Notes under the pieces: model-generated | Told to the model about the DNA's origin: nothing | The model's input: the letters and a program-made list of their open reading frames with translations, nothing else | Databases searched by the model: none | From: JAWKZG01 sp041396125 | GTDB lineage: Bacteria; Pseudomonadota; Gammaproteobacteria; Competibacterales; Competibacteraceae | DNA length: 64,000 nucleotides | Direction: 5' to 3' | NCBI GenBank assembly: GCA_041396125.1 | Contig: JAWKZG010000021.1 | Span: 24,704 to 88,703 of the forward strand | In this document: positions 44,325 through 54,700 of the stretch, piece after piece | Numbering within the stretch: the first letter of the stretch is position 1 | Layout: the number at the start of each line of letters is the position of its first letter | Made by a program: the position numbers and the translations under genes

Positions 44325-45955
44325 AAGGTGGCGAGCTTTTTGTCCGATGCCTGGAAAATGAAGGCGTCGAGTATATCTTCGGTGTACCCGGCGAGGAAAA
44401 TATCGATGTGCTGGACGCGCTGATCGGCAGTCCGATCACGTTTATTACCACCCGTCATGAACAGGGCGCGGCGTTTATCGCCGATGTGTATGGGCGTTTG
44501 ACCGGGCGGGCCGGGGTTTGTCTGTCAACGCTCGGCCCCGGTGCGACCAATCTGATCACCGGCGTGGCGGATGCCAATATGGATCGCGCGCCGCTGGTGG
44601 CTATCGCCGGACAGGGCGCGACTACGCGCTTGCACAAGGAAAGCCATCAGATCCTTGATCTGGTGAATCTGTTCGAGCCCATCTCGAAATATGCCACGCA
44701 GATCCGCGAGCCGGAAATCATCCCCGAAATTATCCGCAAGGCTTTCAAAATCGCTGAAACCGAAAAACCGGGCTGCAGTTTTATTGATTTTCCGGAAAAC
44801 ATCGCCGGTGCCGACGTTGCGGATCTTGCGCCGCTCAAGGTGCAGTCTCCGGCTACACCGACGGCTCCGACCGGCAAGTGCGCGCAAGTGGCCGAGATTA
44901 TTTCCCAGGCCAAAACGCCGGTTATTATGGCGGGTAATGGTGTGGTGCGGGCGCAGGCTTCTGCCGCACTGGTCGAGTTCGCGGAAAAACTCAATGTGCC
45001 GGTCGCCACGACCTTTATGGCCAAAGGTGTGATCCCGTTCAGCCATCCGCTTTGCCTTGGTGCAATCGGTCTGCAGGCGCGTGATTATGTGGGGTTCGGT
45101 TTCGAGCTGGCGGACCTGGTGATCTGCGTCGGGGTCGATATGGTCGAGTACCATCCACGGCTCTGGAACCCCGACTGCGACAAGAAGATTATTCATCTCG
45201 ATGAAAGTCCGGCCGAGGTGGATCAGCACTATATTCTCGAAGCCGGCGTGGTCGGGGAAATCTCGGATTCACTCGCCCGCATTGCCGCCAAAGCGCAGCG
45301 GCGCGGCGATACCCCGGTACACAAGCTGCATCATGTCATTACGCATGAAGTTGGCGAATACCGGGATGACACCGCGTTTCCGGTGAAGCCGCAGAAAATT
45401 GTCTGGGATCTGCGTCAGGCGCTCGCCCCGGAAGACATCGTGATATCCGACGTCGGTGCGCACAAAATGTGGATGGCGCGGATGTATCAGGCGGAAGCCC
45501 CGAACACCTGCATCATTTCCAACGGCTTCGCGGCGATGGGTATTGCGCTGCCGGGCGCTATCGCCGCCAAGCTGGCCTGCCCCGAGCGACAGGCTGTTGC
45601 CGTTTGCGGCGATGCCGGTTTTCTGATGAACAGCCAGGAAATCGAAACCGCACTGCGGCTGGGACTGGACCTGGTCATTCTTATTTTTAACGACAGTAAA
45701 TACGGCTTGATCGAGTGGCATCAGTTGCGCCATTTCAATCGCGCCACGGCAATCGGGTTCAATAATCCCGATTTCGTCAAATATGCCGAAAGCTTCGGCG
45801 CGAAAGGGTACCGGGTCGAGCGCACCGAAGATTTACTGCCAACGCTGCAGACAGCGCTCGGTGATGGCACGGTATCGATCATCGATTGCCCGGTCGATTA
45901 CAGCGAAAATATGAAGCTCACCGCGAAGCTTAAAAATCTGGTATCACCGCTTTGA
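44321..45955 (+). CDS. Acetolactate-synthase-like TPP enzyme
   Basis: A 544-aa thiamine-diphosphate enzyme: N-terminal GEENIDVLDALIG and RHEQGAAFIADVYGRLTG with the catalytic Glu, central Rossmann domain, and C-terminal TPP/Mg site GDAGFLMNSQEIETA, continuing IFNDSKYGLIEWHQ. It is nearest to acetolactate synthase large subunits/AlsS-like enzymes that decarboxylate pyruvate or related 2-keto acids and transfer the aldehyde unit. Placed between a TRAP permease and an iron alcohol dehydrogenase, it more likely serves a catabolic pathway than valine synthesis; no regulatory small subunit gene follows. Confidence 0.85.
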   Translation: MKGGELFVRCLENEGVEYIFGVPGEENIDVLDALIGSPITFITTRHEQGAAFIADVYGRLTGRAGVCLSTLGPGATNLITGVADANMDRAPLVAIAGQGATTRLHKESHQILDLVNLFEPISKYATQIREPEIIPEIIRKAFKIAETEKPGCSFIDFPENIAGADVADLAPLKVQSPATPTAPTGKCAQVAEIISQAKTPVIMAGNGVVRAQASAALVEFAEKLNVPVATTFMAKGVIPFSHPLCLGAIGLQARDYVGFGFELADLVICVGVDMVEYHPRLWNPDCDKKIIHLDESPAEVDQHYILEAGVVGEISDSLARIAAKAQRRGDTPVHKLHHVITHEVGEYRDDTAFPVKPQKIVWDLRQALAPEDIVISDVGAHKMWMARMYQAEAPNTCIISNGFAAMGIALPGAIAAKLACPERQAVAVCGDAGFLMNSQEIETALRLGLDLVILIFNDSKYGLIEWHQLRHFNRATAIGFNNPDFVKYAESFGAKGYRVERTEDLLPTLQTALGDGTVSIIDCPVDYSENMKLTAKLKNLVSPL

Positions 45956-45988
45956 TCATGCCTGAGTTAATACGTAGAGGAGGGCGGC

Positions 45989-47143
45989 ATGCAGTCATTT
46001 AGTTTTCAAACCACCCGTTCGGTATTGTCCGAGCTGGGGGCAAGCGCAAAAATCGGCGAGATCATGGCCGGGCGCGGCTGTCGCAAAGTTGCTTTTGTCA
46101 CCGATGAAACCATCCTGCAGATGGGACTGGCACAAGCCGCACTGGACAGTCTGCAGCAGGCTGGGGTCGCGGTCTGGGTATTCTCCAAAGTAGTTGCCGA
46201 TCCGCCCGAAGCGATGATTCTGGGCGCCGTTGAAGAAGCACGGGCCGAGCAGGTCGACGGGGTGGTATCGGTTGGCGGCGGCAGTTCGCTCGATACTGCC
46301 AAATTGTTGGCCGTGTTACTGAATACCGACCAGCCGATTGCCGCCATGTACGGGGTCGGACAGGTGACGGGCGAGCGTCTGCCGCTGGTGCTGGCCCCGA
46401 CAACGGCAGGAACCGGCTCGGAAGTCACCCCGATCTCGATTGTCACCACTGGAGCGACCGAAAAAAAGGGTGTTGTCGCGCCGCAGTTACTGCCGGACTG
46501 GGCAATTCTGGACGCCGAGCTTACTATCGGACTGCCCGCTGCGGTCACCGCCGCCACCGGCATCGACGCGATGGTGCACGCCATCGAGGCCTACACCTCA
46601 AAGCACAAGAAAAACCTGGTGTCGGACTGTCTGGCGCGGCAGGCGCTGGAACTACTGGGCGGCAATATCCGTACCGCCTGCAGCAGTCCGAATGATCGCG
46701 AAGCACGCGCCAATATGTTGCTCGGCTCGATGCTGGCCGGTATGGCATTCGCCAATGCACCGGTTGCTGCGGTGCATGCACTGGCTTATCCACTGGGCGG
46801 TCATTTCCACGTGCCACACGGGCTTTCCAATGCGCTCGTGCTGCCGTATGTGCTCGAATTCAACATGCCGCAGGCGCAGACACTTTATGCCGAGCTGGCC
46901 CCGATTATTTTCCCCGAACTGGCCGGCAAACCCGCTGCAGCGCAAGCCGAGGGGATGGTCGCGGCGTTTATGGCGCTTGGACCGGAACTTGGCATGCAGA
47001 CCCGGCTGAGCGAGGTCGGCGTCAGTCATAATCATTTGCCAATGCTGGCTGAAGATGCCATGAAGCAAACCCGCCTGCTGGTTAATAATCCGCGCGAAAT
47101 GACCTATGCGGCAGCGCTGTCGATTTATCAGCAGGCTCTTTAG
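45989..47143 (+). CDS. Iron-type (group III) alcohol dehydrogenase
   Basis: A 384-aa Fe-ADH family enzyme. The NAD site is VVSVGGGSSLDTAKL (near 91-104), APTTAGTGSEVT follows, and the metal ligands fall in GIDAMVHAIEAY (D and H) and HALAYPLGGHFHVPHGLSNA with two further His. It probably reduces or oxidises an aldehyde/alcohol intermediate connected to the TPP enzyme 33 bp upstream, and ends the TRAP operon. Confidence 0.92.
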   Translation: MQSFSFQTTRSVLSELGASAKIGEIMAGRGCRKVAFVTDETILQMGLAQAALDSLQQAGVAVWVFSKVVADPPEAMILGAVEEARAEQVDGVVSVGGGSSLDTAKLLAVLLNTDQPIAAMYGVGQVTGERLPLVLAPTTAGTGSEVTPISIVTTGATEKKGVVAPQLLPDWAILDAELTIGLPAAVTAATGIDAMVHAIEAYTSKHKKNLVSDCLARQALELLGGNIRTACSSPNDREARANMLLGSMLAGMAFANAPVAAVHALAYPLGGHFHVPHGLSNALVLPYVLEFNMPQAQTLYAELAPIIFPELAGKPAAAQAEGMVAAFMALGPELGMQTRLSEVGVSHNHLPMLAEDAMKQTRLLVNNPREMTYAAALSIYQQAL

Positions 47144-47171
47144 CGCGCACCCTGACAAACCACGCTGCTGG

Positions 47172-47195
47172 ATTCCCGCGCAGGCGGGAATCCAG
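47172..47195 (+). repeat. dRS3-like palindromic repeat
   Basis: ATTCCCGCGCAGGCGGGAAT plus TCCAG, a perfect copy, just after the iron-ADH stop. Confidence 0.9.
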
Positions 47196-47211
47196 TTACA
47201 CCCAATCCGTC

Positions 47212-47235
47212 ATTCCCGCGCAGGCGGGAATCCAG
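47212..47235 (+). repeat. dRS3-like palindromic repeat
   Basis: Second perfect copy of ATTCCCGCGCAGGCGGGAAT, 16 bp after the previous one, in the convergent gap before the DUF3047 gene. Confidence 0.9.
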
Positions 47236-47253
47236 CAAAACGCCTGAGCGGTT

Positions 47254-48486
47254 TCAAAGAATATGATGCACCTGATCTGGACTCTGTAAGTTGATCGAGG
47301 CGTAACGACAGGCGCCGCTGCGTCGCTGAAAGATCGTGACCGCCAACAGCCAGACGCGAACCACGTTTTTAGCAGTGCCACCGACATGCGCCTGATAGTC
47401 TGCATAGACATCCCGCTCTTCATCCAGCCATTGTCCAAGCTCATCGTATCCGGTGCGGACAACCAGATGTGTTTCGATCGGTGTCCAGCGGGGTATCGGG
47501 CAACGGAACACGGTATCTTTAGGCAGGCTCTGACTCCAGATATAGGTCAGATCCTGACCGTCGTCGAATTCAACACCAATTGACAGATAATCATGCGATG
47601 CAAGCTGATTCTCAGGCAAGGCTGATGGCAGCTCTTCGACAATCCAGCGCCATTGCAAACGAGTGCCAGGCACTAGCGGCATTTGTGCCGGGTGCTGCAG
47701 CAGACCGCCGGTTTTATGTGACTGGCAGGTGATCTGGCCCTCACCACCGCTACGGAAAATGACATCATCGCCACCGGCATTGAAATGATTGTGCCAGCCG
47801 GCGGGTACGCCAGCCATACTTTCCAGGCGGTCGAGTTCGCGCTGTAATACGCCACCAACGTCACCCGCAGCAAGCAGGCTTTTTATACCGGCTGCTGCAT
47901 CGCCTTTCCACTTCAAGGCAACACCATAGATTTCGACATCCGTTTGCACATAGGCGTCAACCGGTGTCCAGAGTTCGCCAGCTGCATTTTCCCATTCCGC
48001 CAGGGAACGTGCGATTTCCAAAGCGCCATCGTGTGTCGCGAGCATGGTGCCGTTGTTGAGCATTGGGTTATACATGGAACCCAAGGGACTTTGGGATGAC
48101 TGGCCACGACTGCGAACATGAAAGGCAACCCCGGGCTCAACCCAAAGATCATGCGGGCGCGACAACCATAAACGGCCACCGAGCAGGAAAGTAACCGCTT
48201 GTCCTTTATTGGCATTGAGATCCAGATCACGCCAGGGCAGATCCTTACCGTCCAGTCGAAAGACCCTGTAATCGTCCAGTTCGGTCGAACCGGCGCGATC
48301 CAGCACTTTCTTCAGGCCATCGATAAATTCATTCTGGTCGAGAAAGCTCATCGACCCGGCCAATGCCGGGGAACGTACATAGGCCAATGCGCTGGCGCCG
48401 AGGCCAACAGCACCCAGCAGCTTTAATATGTCCCGTCGTGATACTGCCAATGCGTCTTGATTTGATCCGGTCATGTTCATACACAT
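47254..48486 (-). CDS. Tat-exported DUF3047-type protein
   Basis: A 410-aa protein with a twin-arginine signal, SRRDILKLLGAVGLGASALA (about 16-35). The C-terminal half fits DUF3047: LQWRWIVEELPSALPENQ, SIGVEFDDGQDLTYIWSQ, and RDVYADYQAHVGG. The N-terminal half (including LWVEPGVAFHVRSRG) is not recognised. DUF3047 proteins have no firm biochemical role. Tat export suggests folding or cofactor binding before transport. It is divergent from an AraC-type regulator 117 bp away that may control it. Confidence 0.75.
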   Translation of the reverse strand: MCMNMTGSNQDALAVSRRDILKLLGAVGLGASALAYVRSPALAGSMSFLDQNEFIDGLKKVLDRAGSTELDDYRVFRLDGKDLPWRDLDLNANKGQAVTFLLGGRLWLSRPHDLWVEPGVAFHVRSRGQSSQSPLGSMYNPMLNNGTMLATHDGALEIARSLAEWENAAGELWTPVDAYVQTDVEIYGVALKWKGDAAAGIKSLLAAGDVGGVLQRELDRLESMAGVPAGWHNHFNAGGDDVIFRSGGEGQITCQSHKTGGLLQHPAQMPLVPGTRLQWRWIVEELPSALPENQLASHDYLSIGVEFDDGQDLTYIWSQSLPKDTVFRCPIPRWTPIETHLVVRTGYDELGQWLDEERDVYADYQAHVGGTAKNVVRVWLLAVTIFQRRSGACRYASINLQSPDQVHHIL

Positions 48487-48603
48487 GGGAATTATCCTCG
48501 CTTGGGGTTATAGTATTAAGTGCCTGTAAAGTTTAGATTTACAACAATATTTGCGCATGCCATATCGCGACAATCTACGCAACTTGACGACAGGAACGGG
48601 TAA

Positions 48604-49626
48604 ATGAGACAGCGAGGATTCACCAGAGCCAGCACGCTCGGACCGATTGCCGATGTCATTATTGCCGCTGGAGGCTCTGCGAAACGGGTTTTTGCGCGAG
48701 CGGAATTACCACTGGCCTTGCAGCAAACTCCGGAAGTGTTTGTGCCCCTCAAGGATCACTTCAATCTGTTGCAGCTGGCGGCGCGGGAAGTCGCGGACGA
48801 ACTATTTGGTGCCCGGCTGGGGCAGCTGATTACTGTCCAGCATTTGGGCGTTTATGGTCAATGGGTTTCCCAGGCACCGACACTGCTCGACGCGATTGGA
48901 CGAGCAAACAGAAGCCTCGATAAATTGTTGCAAAGCGCTACTGATCTGCGGTTGCGTATCGAAGGCACCCGGGCGGTGTGGTCGTACGAGTCGCAGGATG
49001 TCGCGACCGAAGGGCGGCAGCAAAATGAAATGCTGGCGCTATGTCACATGATTGAAATTGCGCGTCAATACCTCGGTTCCGCCTGGTTGCCGGATTACGT
49101 TCTGATCTCGGGCCAACCGGTCCAGGCCAGAAGCGAGCTTGAGCAGTTGCTGAAGGCGAGCGTATTGTTTCGGGGCCGGGCCGGCGCACTGATGTTTGAT
49201 CGCCGTCTGTTAGCAACGCTGCGCCCCAAAGACGCTCCGTCATCGCTGACGCTGGAAGCACTGGGGAAAGCCATTGACGTGCCAAATCCCGGCGATCTTC
49301 ACGATACGGTTAATGCGCTGCTTGATCTGGAGCTGATTGAACGCTTGCCCAGCATAGCCTGGGTCGCACGCAAAATGGGCATGGCAGAGCGGACGCTGCA
49401 ACGCCATCTTGCCAATAACGGCACACGCTTTTCGGCGCTGTTGCAAACGGCCCTGCAAAGGCGTGCCTCCGATTTGTTACTGCAAGAGAAATATTCGATC
49501 ACCGAAATTGCCAGCAGCCTGGGTTACAGCGACGCTGCGCACTTCTCGCGTGCCTTCAAACGATGGACCGGACTATCGCCGCAAGCCTGGCGCGAGAACG
49601 GGGCAGCCGTGGGCTGGGTGCGTTAG
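48604..49626 (+). CDS. AraC-family transcriptional regulator
   Basis: A 340-aa regulator: an N-terminal ligand-binding domain of the Arabinose_bd type (FVPLKDHFNLLQLAARE is its typical start) and a C-terminal double HTH (about 235-335) with WVARKMGMAERTLQRHLA and YSITEIASSLGYSDAAHFS, ending FSRAFKRWTGLSPQAWR. It is divergent from the DUF3047 gene, the likely target, though not necessarily the only one. Confidence 0.92.
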   Translation: MRQRGFTRASTLGPIADVIIAAGGSAKRVFARAELPLALQQTPEVFVPLKDHFNLLQLAAREVADELFGARLGQLITVQHLGVYGQWVSQAPTLLDAIGRANRSLDKLLQSATDLRLRIEGTRAVWSYESQDVATEGRQQNEMLALCHMIEIARQYLGSAWLPDYVLISGQPVQARSELEQLLKASVLFRGRAGALMFDRRLLATLRPKDAPSSLTLEALGKAIDVPNPGDLHDTVNALLDLELIERLPSIAWVARKMGMAERTLQRHLANNGTRFSALLQTALQRRASDLLLQEKYSITEIASSLGYSDAAHFSRAFKRWTGLSPQAWRENGAAVGWVR

Positions 49627-49639
49627 CGTCCGGCTTGTC

Positions 49640-49663
49640 ATTCCCGTGCAGGCAGAAATCCAG
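49640..49663 (+). repeat. dRS3-like repeat, degenerate right arm
   Basis: ATTCCCGTGCAGGCAGAAAT then CCAG, 13 bp after the AraC gene; the palindrome is broken by a G-to-A change. Confidence 0.75.
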
Positions 49664-50352
49664 TAATAACATCAGGGCCTATTATCAGAGCATTCAGGCG
49701 ATTGCCCACTATCATATTTTATGTCGGCCCAGTTTGATTATTAAACTCACAGGCGGCACATCCAAAGACGACTGCTGAATCATATGAAGTATAATGGCAC
49801 TAACAACTGCCACCCTCTCTCCGTAACAATTTCTCCAGGTAAAATTACCCAATATTTGGGTAAATATTTACTGTTCTCGAAATAGCCATCACCCTAAAGT
49901 AAGCACTAATGGAATGGGTTTTAATATCTCCCCATTCGTTTTAGGGGCAATTTGCGATCCACCGACTGGCGCTAAAGGTACGCTCACAACCAACCTGCTT
50001 TAGGGTAGAAAAATTGCCGCCAGTATTGACCTGAATACGGGAACTGAATCGATCCAGTATTACGTTATCTCCAAACTGCGATTCGTTTTTGTATTCGTGG
50101 ATCAAGAAGATCCTTTCAAATTTAGCGACGTCTGCACAATTCAAAAACCAAACGAAAGAAAAAACGTATTGGCACTTTGATTGGCAACGCCATTAGCAAT
50201 GAATAATCACCGGTCTTGATACGGCCTTGATGACTTTCGATGTTGTCGAGCAAAGGCCTGATTTCGCGAGGACCTTGCGCATTAGACGCGTTGGTCCTTT
50301 TTTCTGGAGGAAAAGGTCACATGATCGTGGCCAAAGTTCATAGGAGAGCAAT
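49664..50352. other. Intergenic region, AT-rich
   Basis: 689 bp without a recognisable gene. A 67-codon minus-strand frame (49941-50144) resembles nothing known to me and lacks a ribosome site. An inverted pair, AATGCGCAAGGTCC-like near 50270, is weak. The TAGGAGAG ribosome site of the next gene lies at the right end. Confidence 0.4.
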
Positions 50353-50766
50353 ATGAAGAAGACTGGATTAATGATGGCGCTGGTTGGTGGGCTTCTTGCG
50401 CTTTTGGGTGTTTCAACAGTACTAGCTCAGGATCTGCCATCAGGCATGATTTTCTTCGTTGCGACAGAGACCTGCCCAAGTGGCAGCAGCGCGGCACAGG
50501 ATGCAGCCGGGCGGGTCATCATAGCGACCACGAATACCGCTGAAATAGGCAAGACTTACGGAACGCCGATGAAGGACCAGCAGGACAATACGCATTCCCA
50601 TTCCGGTTCGATGACCGTCAACCTTCCGGAGCATCATATTGCGGGTGCTTCAAGCTGCTGTAACGGTCAGGCCACGACGAAAGGCAACCACACCGCAACC
50701 ATTACTTCAGGGGAGGCGACGACCAACTTGCCGTTCATCCAACTGCTTGTTTGTGCCGCAAACTAA
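50353..50766 (+). CDS. Secreted tail-collar-like protein with HSH and CC motifs, one module
   Basis: A 137-aa exported protein; signal peptide about 1-26 ending VLAQ, TAGGAGAG upstream. The mature part follows a tail-collar-like pattern: PSGMIFFVATETCPSGSSAA, AAGRVIIATTN, then DNTHSHSGSMTV, LPEHHIAGASSCCNG and KGNHTATI. The same succession (cP..., AGR, [ST]HxH, CC, H) occurs twice in the next protein. HxH motifs in phage short-tail-fibre tips bind iron; metal binding here is only a suggestion. It has no known name. The stop is 6 bp before the next gene. Confidence 0.65.
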   Translation: MKKTGLMMALVGGLLALLGVSTVLAQDLPSGMIFFVATETCPSGSSAAQDAAGRVIIATTNTAEIGKTYGTPMKDQQDNTHSHSGSMTVNLPEHHIAGASSCCNGQATTKGNHTATITSGEATTNLPFIQLLVCAAN

Positions 50767-50772
50767 GGGAGA

Positions 50773-51600
50773 ATGACTATGTGCTTCAAATCAGTTTCCA
50801 CATTCGTTGCAATCGTTCTGATCTCTTGTGCCGGATTCGTTATGACCCCCGTTATGGCTGCGGATGCGCTGCCCAATCTGACTATCGCCTATTTTAATGG
50901 GCCTTGCCCGGACGGTTGGGATAACACGGCCATGGCCTCTGCTGCGGGCCGAACTTTAGTGCCTACGCCGCGTGGCGGTGGTGCCGGCGGGTTTATCGGT
51001 GACGCACTTTCCTCGCAGGAAACCCCGTCGCACACCCATGCCACGGCAAGCGGGAGCATCACCTCGCCAGCCAAGGAATTCATCCTGATCGATGGTTGCT
51101 GTAATGACAACCTGGGACACAGCGGCACCCATGGCATGACCGGGTTTACTGAAACCGGCAACAGCGGCTTTCCTTATATTCAATACAATGCGTGTCTGAA
51201 AAACGCAGCCCCGAGCACCGGCAAGATTCCCTCGGGCCTGCTGACCTTCAGCCTGGTTCAGTGCGCGGGTTCTTTCTCGGCTTACAACGCAGCTTCCGGG
51301 CGCTTTATCGTTGGCCTGAACCCAAACGGTCAGCCCGCCGCGACATTCGGTGGTGCCAATTTGCAGCCGAGCGAGGTTCGGACTCATTCCCACGACATGG
51401 GCGGTTCGCTGGACTTTCCCGAGCATGATATTGCCGGCGGCTCTGGTTGTTGTGCGCACGATTACGCGGCTTCCGGCTCACACGGTTTTTCGGGTTCCAC
51501 GGGTGTGGACACCAACGCATCAAAGTACGACGCAGCGGATGCAGGCCCCTTATTACACAGCGTTTTTGTGCGAAGCGCAGTAGAGCACAAGTTTAGGTAG
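50773..51600 (+). CDS. Secreted protein with two tail-collar-like HxH/CC modules
   Basis: A 275-aa exported protein (signal peptide about 1-29, ending VMAA) with two modules. Module 1 (about 35-140): PCPDGWDNTAMASAAGRTLV, ETPSHTHATASG, LIDGCCNDN. Module 2 (about 150-270): CAGSFSAYNAASGRFIVGL, VRTHSHDMGGSLDF, PEHDIAGGSGCCAHD. Both keep the order P/C...GR...HxH...CC...GxHG and end in an aromatic strand. It is co-directional with the single-module gene upstream and probably arose by internal duplication. Domain function is unknown. Confidence 0.65.
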   Translation: MTMCFKSVSTFVAIVLISCAGFVMTPVMAADALPNLTIAYFNGPCPDGWDNTAMASAAGRTLVPTPRGGGAGGFIGDALSSQETPSHTHATASGSITSPAKEFILIDGCCNDNLGHSGTHGMTGFTETGNSGFPYIQYNACLKNAAPSTGKIPSGLLTFSLVQCAGSFSAYNAASGRFIVGLNPNGQPAATFGGANLQPSEVRTHSHDMGGSLDFPEHDIAGGSGCCAHDYAASGSHGFSGSTGVDTNASKYDAADAGPLLHSVFVRSAVEHKFR

Positions 51601-51774
51601 ATGCTTTACCCTCAAATCCTATTTAATCGGGCCTTATTTAATCGGGGTTTGGGGGTAAGCATGACTTGAATAGCTCATTGATTGGCTTTGCTGGAGTGGA
51701 TACCTGAATTGATGAGCCTGTTCTCTATTCCATAATTGAATTAAACGGATATTTATTGAAGTGGGGAGGAGATA

Positions 51775-54700
51775 ATGCACGCCAATGACCCATCTGCAGA
51801 ACGCCTTTCTTTCAGCACACCCTTCCGCATACTGGGGCGGAAAATTCTCTTTTTACCGTGTCTGATCATTCCTGTCATTGCATGGAGCCAGGAGCAAGGC
51901 ACCACGAACCCGATCCAGAACCCGAATTACCTGACAATTTTCCCGGTAGACGATATTGCAACCCTCAGATCGCAGCAGACGGTATCCAGTTCTGCCCTGA
52001 TCGATTTTGTCGCTACGAATGCCGCGCTGACCGCCTGGACACAAACCGGGCAGACTCTGGCAGGCTCCGATCCTTGTGTGCAAAGCCTCGGACGCCGGTT
52101 ACTGTCGGGCCGTGTGACCACACCGGAGTTCGAGCAGGCGATTTGCATGACGCCACTGGGCTTCAGTCTTTATTACGGACAAAAACCGACCGCCCAGGGA
52201 CAGTTTCTGAACTACCAATTCCCTGAACCTGGAGTCGGTACGGCGTTCAGGAATTTTGACGCTCAGACCGGCTTGTTCGACCGGACTGCCGGCACAGATC
52301 AGTTGTTGCATATGGACGTCGCAACCGCGCACCGCAACCTGCAAGGCATGCTGACGGTCAGCGTGATCGGCTACGATCCGGCCAAAGACGCAATCGGCCA
52401 GTTGGCCTTGCGGGATAGCTGGACCGATGACAGCGGTCGGAAGGTGACCGGGGATGTGGCTGTAGCTGTTGGTGACTATAACGGTGACAGTACGCTGGAC
52501 ATCCTAGTCTGGGCCGATACATCAACAGGCACCTCCGTCAGTTCGTCAGGTCGTATCGATATGGTATCGTTTTCCTACGATGCTGCTGAAAAAGCGCTCA
52601 CGCATGTCGGCACCATCGAGATCCAGACTGCCGGCAAACCAGCCTCGATTGTTGCTGCAGCCGGTGACTTTGCCACCATCGGCACGGATCAGGCCATGAT
52701 GGCGTACTATCTGAGTAAAGACGCCAGTCCGATCCACCTGTCCTATTTCCAGTTGAATGAAAAACTGGAACCGGCCCAGGCGCAGATCCAGCGCGATATG
52801 GCGGGGAAACCCGCCGCAACGTCTTATTTCGAAATCAAGCCTGGACTGTTTGCGTTCGATCCCAGCCAGTCCTCACCAAGTAATGGCTCTCCCGGCTTTC
52901 ATACCCGCCAGCTGGCACTGACGTGGGTCGATGCAGCGGGCAAAACCCATGCCTCGATTGCAGCCGTCAATGAAGGGGGTAAAGCATTGACCGAGAGCGG
53001 CATAACAACCCTGGGCAGCAGTCAATACACCACCAAATCCGCGTCAATCGGCCCCAGCCTGGCCGTGGGCAATTTCATCGGTTTGCAGGATGATGGTGTC
53101 ACCCCGACTGATCAGATCGCCGTTGCGCTTCCGACCATCGATCCCAACACACCCAATGGCACGATCACGGAATTAGTAACGGCAATAGTGTCGCATGATG
53201 CCAACACGGGCGTGTTCTCTATTAAAGCAACAGACACCATCAGGGAGTCCATTTATTCGGTGCAAGGGATTGTTTACGGGCCCGGATTGGCAGCGCTTGA
53301 CAGTTTGGGGCGCGCGTTCTTTCTGGGCAATCCGGCGCATATTTCGGTGCCTGCGCTGATCGATCCCCAGTACGTTGTGTACATGCCGCCACACCATGTT
53401 GACTGCCTGCCCGACACTGCAAATCCAGCGGTGTGCGAGGTTGTGAATATTTCGGCTTTCGGCAGCTTCAACGTCACACTGAACGATTCCCAGTCATCTA
53501 CCATCAAGCAGGAATCCACGGATACGAGTTCCACCGATTTTGGTGTCGGTACCTCGATCAGTGTGTCAGAGACTGTTTCTGCCAGTGTGCTGGAAATCGC
53601 GACATTATCCGCCAGCGCGCAGGTGAGCGATTCTTTCTCCTATGAAACGAATTCGGTCAAGAAGGATGTCAATTCCAGCTATCAGACCATCACGACGCAG
53701 AAGTCTGCGACCACCAATATCGATGATCAGCTTGGCTTCAATCAACGCATCATCAACATCTGGCGCTATCCCGTTTTCGGCCTTGACCTGAATGTTCCGG
53801 AGCAATATCCCTATTACGAAATAACCATTCCGGGTCCGCTGCTGCCCTATCAAAGCGACGGTTTGACGGTCAGCTGGTTCAGCCCGGCCCATATCAACAA
53901 CAACGCGTTGAGCTATCCGCAAATCGGCAGCCCGGACTTTCCTTCCGATCTTGGCACCTTTACCTATGATGACAATGGCCAACAGGTGCCCACAACCACA
54001 CCGCTGAACGACAAAACGGTGCGGAGTTTCGCGGGCAACAGCCAGACGTACAGTCTGACCTATACCCAGGGTTCGGGAGGCTCGAGTGAGCGGAGCTACA
54101 ATTACAATATGTCCAACACCGTGGACATCAAGACCGGGTTTTCAGCCAAGGTTGGCATTGGCATCGTGAATTCGGAAACAAAGGTCGATACCAGTCTGAA
54201 TTTGACCAACAAATCAAGCTGGGGGAACTCGACAGTTGCTTCCCGTTCGATGTCTGAATCCAAGGGCATTACGCTGAACCAGCCCTCGGTGACCGGCATT
54301 CAGACGAAAGCCTATAATTACCAGACGTTGATCTACATCACGGGCAATGGCGGCATTAAAGTTGCGCATGCCGTCGATTTTACTGTACCCACCGGTCAGG
54401 CCTGGTGGAACAGCACCTATCAAAAGGCCGATCCGGCCCTGAACCTGCCATTGCGATTGGTGCAGACTGCAGGCAGTTCCGACTGGGTACTGAACACCGA
54501 TGACAGCTATCACTGGATGCGGGGCATAAGCCTGACCAGCAACACACTCAATGAGCTGACCAATACTTATCCTTATCTTTCCGGCGCGGTCAACCAGGGT
54601 GAAAAGGTGCGCGTACAGGTCGATGTGCATAATCTGTCGCTGGGTTCCACCAGCTCTGGTACGCAGGTGCAGTTCGCGTATCAGGCCTTGAATCCGGACA

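Noticed and set aside
44321..45955. Sulfoacetaldehyde acetyltransferase (Xsc) for the TPP enzyme
   Set aside because: The N-terminal GVPGEENIDVLDAL pattern and length of 544 aa fit acetolactate-synthase-like enzymes, not Xsc.
49941..50144. 67-codon minus-strand frame in the gap before the collar-like genes
   Set aside because: No ribosome site or recognisable domain; could be a small gene but cannot be supported.
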